Positions 22,896-25,540 of a stretch of DNA of 25,540 nucleotides are shown here, in pieces. Both the position numbers and the translations under genes were made by a program. The notes below the pieces were generated by a model, which had not been told where the DNA came from, searched no databases, and was given only the letters and a program-made list of their open reading frames with translations. The stretch spans positions 1 to 25,540 of the forward strand of contig NZ_CALLWC010000068.1 of NCBI RefSeq assembly GCF_938015785.1, written 5' to 3'. Each line of letters begins with the position of its first letter. Positions within the stretch are counted from its first letter, which is position 1. This DNA comes from an uncultured Campylobacter sp. (GTDB taxonomy: Bacteria; Campylobacterota; Campylobacteria; Campylobacterales; Campylobacteraceae).

Positions 22896-23054
22896 GCGGC
22901 GGCGTCAAATTAGAATTTGCAGCGATGATATCAAATTAAAATTTGCAGCGACTGCGCTAAATTAAAGTGTTTGTAACAATGCCAAGTATGAAGCATTTGC
23001 AGCGGTGGCGCTAAATTAAAGTATTCGTAGCGGTTAAATTTAAAGCTCGCGGCG
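22896..23054. repeat. Degenerate tandem repeats, ~26-28 base unit
   Basis: About six units, each roughly GCG-YYAAATTAAAAT-TTGCAGCG. Units are at 22896-22924 (CAAATTAGAATTTGCAGCG), 22925-22950 (TCAAATTAAAATTTGCAGCG), 22951-22978 (CTAAATTAAAGTGTTTGTAA), 22979-23004 (ends ATTTGCAGCG), 23005-23032 (CTAAATTAAAGTATTCGTAG) and 23033-23054 (TTAAATTTAAAGCTCGCGG). Not CRISPR: there are no unique spacers. They share the TAGAATTTGCA core with the pieces in ribE and the acidic-protein gene. Confidence 0.65.
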
Positions 23055-23129
23055 ATAATCAAAGCAGCGCCCGCCGCTCATCTGCGCGGCACAAGCAGTG
23101 AGCCGCATATTAAAATTTAAGGGGATAAA

Positions 23130-23735
23130 ATGAATAAAGCTTTTCAAAGAGCGAAGCTGCAAGGCACGCTCGGCGCGCTCTGCCTACTGGTCGCAAGCGT
23201 GGCGTATTCTATAAAAGGCGAGATCGCGTACTTGGATTCTCAAATCTTAGTGTGGATTTTTGCTTTCACATTCCTTTACCACGCGCTTAAAAACATCCAA
23301 AATATCACGGGCCCGCAGGTTTTTATAATCTTCAAATACGCTTACAGCATTGCGCTTGCGGCGCTACTATATTTTTCAGCCATTTATATACTTAGAAGAT
23401 GTGATTGCAGTAGGCTGCAAATATACGTGCCGTATTTGATTTTTGCGGTTACGCTCTCTTGGATAATTATAAATTTTAAGTTATACGCCGCTACCGGATG
23501 CAAGCTTTTTGCCGTATATGCCGCACTACTAATCGCAGATATCGGCGCAGACGTCATCTACAGCATGATGTTCAAAATACCGGCTCCCGCCGCTATAACG
23601 ATGGGCGTCATAAATTGTATGGAACTGTTAAATTTAATCTTAAATCCATTAGCGTCCGTAGTGCTGCTTCTTGCGTGGTTTAATATGAAAAACTCCGCCG
23701 AAGCAAAGGATCTATGGAGCCGGGCGCAGAGATAA
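23130..23735 (+). CDS. Hypothetical multi-pass inner-membrane protein
   Basis: A 201-residue protein with AAGGGG as ribosome site. Six hydrophobic segments can be seen: GALCLLVASVAYS, ILVWIFAFTFLYHAL, YAYSIALAALLYFSAIYIL, VPYLIFAVTLSWIIINF, LFAVYAALLIADIGADVIY and LLNLILNPLASVVLLLAWF. Loops are short; one carries RRCDCSR. No catalytic motif or known family recognised. It stands alone downstream of the tandem repeats, in an otherwise gene-poor stretch. Confidence 0.75.
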   Translation: MNKAFQRAKLQGTLGALCLLVASVAYSIKGEIAYLDSQILVWIFAFTFLYHALKNIQNITGPQVFIIFKYAYSIALAALLYFSAIYILRRCDCSRLQIYVPYLIFAVTLSWIIINFKLYAATGCKLFAVYAALLIADIGADVIYSMMFKIPAPAAITMGVINCMELLNLILNPLASVVLLLAWFNMKNSAEAKDLWSRAQR

Positions 23736-23939
23736 AATTTCGCTCGCGTTTATGCTCACGCGTAGTTTAAAATTTAGACCGCGCGACGGCGCTTGTAGAG
23801 ATAAAATTTCACGCTCGCATGCGCTGTTTCGTCAAAGACACGATCTCTAAAACCCGCCTGCTTGATTATCTACGAAGCGCTAGCCGTGCGCCGCATCGAC
23901 GCGGCTCTCGACAAAATTAATAAATTTCGCGTCATACGA
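23736..23939. other. Convergent spacer
   Basis: Between the convergent ends of the membrane-protein gene and the gene at 23940. No ORF of note. It contains two similar segments, GATAAAATTTCGCTCGCGTTTATGC (described only: around 23732-23755) and GATAAAATTTCACGCTCGCATGC around 23801-23823, which look like another local repeat. Confidence 0.4.
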
Positions 23940-24410
23940 TTACAAGGCCTCTTCGCCGCACTCGTAGCCGAAAATTTTAATCCCCGTATCGCTCTGCTCG
24001 TAGCGCAGTGCGGGGATCTTTTGCAGTAGATTTTTTAGCTTTTCCAGATCGTTTTTCCGCCCGCCGTCGAAGGCTCGCGGCACCCATATCCACGCGATCT
24101 CGTCGTATGCAAACGAGCCTATCGAAAAACTAGCTCGCTTTGAGCCCGCATCCCATTTGGAGGAGTTTTTGATCGCGTAGAAGTTCGGATAGAGGATTTT
24201 TTTGATGATGAAGCATTTGCAAAATTTAAAATCCGCGAAAAACTCCGCCCACGTCGCATCCTCGGTAAAATAGCCCTTCGCGCGCAGGCGTTTTTTCTCT
24301 TTGCGCAGCCTGATCGGCTCATAAAATCGCTGCCAAGCCCTCGCACAAGCATCCATAAACGCGAGCATGCGGGCGAAGTAAATTTTAAAAAGCGCTTTGA
24401 AAAGTTCCAT
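23940..24410 (-). CDS. Hypothetical protein paired with the DUF4230-like gene
   Basis: A 156-residue basic protein whose ATG follows directly on the TAG of the upstream gene (TAGATG), so the two are cotranscribed and coupled. The N-terminus (FKALFKIYFARMLAFMDACA) is an amphipathic or membrane-associated helix, then an R/K-rich stretch. The C-terminal half has aromatic beta-type sequence (IGSFAYDEIAWIWVP) and ends YEQSDTGIKIFGYECGEEAL. No family recognised. The pairing suggests it works with the DUF4230-like protein, but I cannot say how. Confidence 0.7.
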   Translation of the reverse strand: MELFKALFKIYFARMLAFMDACARAWQRFYEPIRLRKEKKRLRAKGYFTEDATWAEFFADFKFCKCFIIKKILYPNFYAIKNSSKWDAGSKRASFSIGSFAYDEIAWIWVPRAFDGGRKNDLEKLKNLLQKIPALRYEQSDTGIKIFGYECGEEAL

Positions 24411-25124
24411 CTACTTCTCGATCTGCGATTTTAGCGACTTGTCGATTGCGATCTCGTTTGAGTTTATGTCGATCGTTTGAAGCGCCTTGTCCTGGAATAT
24501 AAATCCGACCTCCTTCGCGCCAAAGCTCTTGGCGATCGCCTCCAGCGTGTCGGTCGCGGATTTATGGATCTTGCCGCCCAGATCGTTGATGATTTTTAGC
24601 GAGAGCTGTTTGACTTCGTCCTTGGCGTCGTCGATGAGGCGGTTTTTATCACTCTCGTCAAAGCTCGCGCCGAACAGCCCGTTTAGCGAATCGGGCAGCA
24701 AAAACGGCAGCAGCTTGGCGTTTTTCTCGTCGTAAATTTTCATATCTTTGATCGAGTATTTATATTTGCACGGCGGCATCTTGATCTCGTAGCGATCCTC
24801 TCCCTGCGGCAGTATCGCAAAGTCGGGACTTAGCAGGTCGTAAACGAACTCGATCTCAAACTCGAAGATGATGGCGATCTGCTTTTTCGTCATCAGCGGC
24901 GATACGAGCGAGCCCAGCAGCCCGCTGCCTACGTTTTGCTTGCGCGTGACGATCTCTTTGGAGTAAATTTTAAAAACGCTCAGCTCGCCGATGCTTTTAA
25001 GCCGCGTGATGTCGGTGGCGATCTGCGGCTTGCTCGCCTGCTCGCCGCTTTTGCGCATCTTAAAAAACATAAAAACCAAGATGCAAAATATCACTAAATT
25101 TAGAAGAAAAGCAAAATTTTCCAA
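24411..25124 (-). CDS. DUF4230-like membrane-anchored protein
   Basis: 237 residues; TTG start at 25124 with AAAGGATG upstream (the nearby ATG is out of frame). One N-terminal membrane helix (FAFLLNLVIFCILVFMFF) anchors a large soluble domain. The order of elements matches DUF4230 proteins: RLKSIGELSVFKIYSKEIVT, then IAIIFEFEIEFVYDL, then YEIKMPPCKYKYSIKDMKIY, and a long C-terminal helical region with LEAIAKSFGAKEVGF. Function of the family is unknown. First gene of a two-gene unit with the gene at 23940; a TATAAT at 25256-25261 could start it. Confidence 0.8.
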   Translation of the reverse strand: MENFAFLLNLVIFCILVFMFFKMRKSGEQASKPQIATDITRLKSIGELSVFKIYSKEIVTRKQNVGSGLLGSLVSPLMTKKQIAIIFEFEIEFVYDLLSPDFAILPQGEDRYEIKMPPCKYKYSIKDMKIYDEKNAKLLPFLLPDSLNGLFGASFDESDKNRLIDDAKDEVKQLSLKIINDLGGKIHKSATDTLEAIAKSFGAKEVGFIFQDKALQTIDINSNEIAIDKSLKSQIEK

Positions 25125-25255
25125 ATTTCATCCTTTAAAATTTTATCGGTATTTTAGCAAAATACAGCGCCGATTTGTAGTGTAATTGAAATTTTACGAT
25201 TTTTGCGGCAAGAAATTTTAAAATCGCAAAAGAAATTTTAAAGAAGCGAGCCGCG

Positions 25256-25261
25256 ATTATA
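25256..25261 (-). promoter_or_regulatory. Candidate -10 box for the DUF4230-like operon
   Basis: Minus-strand TATAAT in TTTTATAATCGC, about 132 bases before the TTG start and just after the hairpin at 25271-25285. If used, the operon is transcribed independently of the structured element upstream. Confidence 0.4.
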
Positions 25262-25270
25262 AAATTTAAC

Positions 25271-25285
25271 GCGGACGCAGTCCGC
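25271..25285 (-). terminator. Perfect GC-rich hairpin, possible terminator
   Basis: GCGGAC and GTCCGC form a perfect 6-bp stem around a 3-base loop. On the minus strand it is followed by GTTAAATTTTATAA, a fair U-rich tail. It would end a minus-strand transcript from the structured element at 25328-25450. Confidence 0.45.
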
Positions 25286-25450
25286 ACCACCGCTAGCGTC
25301 GTCGGGGGATGGGTGGGGTTTTGGAGCGGGAAGGGGAGCGACCTCGCAAAACGAGCGTAGTGATGCAAAGCTTAAGCCTGGCGGCGTTTCTTGCGAGCGC
25401 AGCGAAGCAGAGTAAGTAGTGCCCCTTCCCCCTTAAGAGAAAACGCCGCC
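25286..25450 (-). ncRNA. Candidate structured RNA or dispersed repeat with interlocking stems
   Basis: No credible protein gene, but ordered inverted repeats. GGGAAGGGG (25328-25336) pairs with CCCCTTCCC (25422-25430), and GGCGGCGTTT (25380-25389) pairs with AAACGCCGCC (25441-25450). The two pairings cross, as in a pseudoknot. CTTAAG occurs at 25371-25376 and 25432-25437, and a small hairpin CTCG-CAAAA-CGAG lies at 25344-25356. The strand was chosen because a terminator-like hairpin follows on the minus strand and two TAGAAT boxes (25465-25460, 25479-25474) precede it. It could equally be a mobile repeat or the leader of the DUF4230-like operon. Confidence 0.4.
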
Positions 25451-25465
25451 ACGACCTAAATTCTA

Positions 25466-25540
25466 GAGGCAGAATTCTACGTAGTAAAATTTTGGAATTT
25501 TTAAATTTTAAAAATTTACCGCTACGGAATTCCATGTAGC
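25466..25540. repeat. AATT-centred palindromic modules at the window end
   Basis: GCAGAATTCTACGTAGT (25470-25486) and GCTACGGAATTCCATGTAGC (25521-25540) are palindromic around GAATTC/GGAATTCC. They flank an AAATTTTAAAAATTT stretch and resemble the modules in the argS insertion. Confidence 0.5.

Noticed and set aside
22896..23054. Possible CRISPR array
   Set aside because: Units follow one another with no unique spacers, repeats are degenerate, and no cas gene is near.
25135..25535. Two minus-strand open frames of 77-80 codons at the right end
   Set aside because: They run through the inverted-repeat region, overlap each other and have basic low-complexity translations without ribosome sites; the stretch looks non-coding.

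Overview
The window reads as chromosomal DNA of a Campylobacter-type Epsilonproteobacterium. The first 6.6 kb keep the C. jejuni gene order argS-tatA-gmk-'highly acidic protein'-ABC ATPase-tsf-rpsB, all on the minus strand, and pgeF-ribE follow as in C. jejuni. The housekeeping DNA is richer in G+C than C. jejuni, with many GAG/GCG codons and AAATTT-rich spacers. The fliR gene that sits between the acidic protein and the ABC ATPase in C. jejuni is absent. Both traits suggest a non-flagellated oral species such as C. gracilis; this identification is inference.

Layout. 1-6614: minus-strand housekeeping cluster (argS 3' part outside the window, tatA, gmk, acidic repeat protein, LolD-like ATPase, tsf, rpsB). 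6615-8747: an AT-rich accessory patch with three small tandem minus-strand genes, apparently diverged paralogues of which two are frameshifted, divergent from an XRE-type regulator across a spacer with two perfect palindromes. 8753-12525: pgeF, ribE (with two extra segments), a cytochrome c553-like protein and a SyrD/PvdE/YojI-type ABC exporter. 12541-17216: an AT-rich defence patch with mcrB-mcrC, a small sigma-region-4 protein upstream, and broken small ORFs at each side. 17217-20873: mnmG, divergent bioB and a glutamine-rich lipoprotein. 21053-21127: tRNA-Glu with a CTC anticodon. 21442-22665: a probable lipoprotein combining a degenerate RTX-like beta-roll with ankyrin repeats. 22896-23054: degenerate tandem repeats. 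23130-25124: a membrane protein and a two-gene unit with a DUF4230-like protein. 25271-25450: a structured non-coding element with interlocking inverted repeats.

Most notable: ArgS and RibE, two essential enzymes, each carry extra in-frame low-complexity segments rich in A, N and S. The DNA of these segments shares a short palindromic AATT-centred module that also recurs in the acidic protein gene and in intergenic repeats. This looks like a family of small elements tolerated inside coding regions, similar in principle to Rickettsia palindromic elements. Second are the tandem paralogue/XRE locus and the pseudoknot-like element near the right end.
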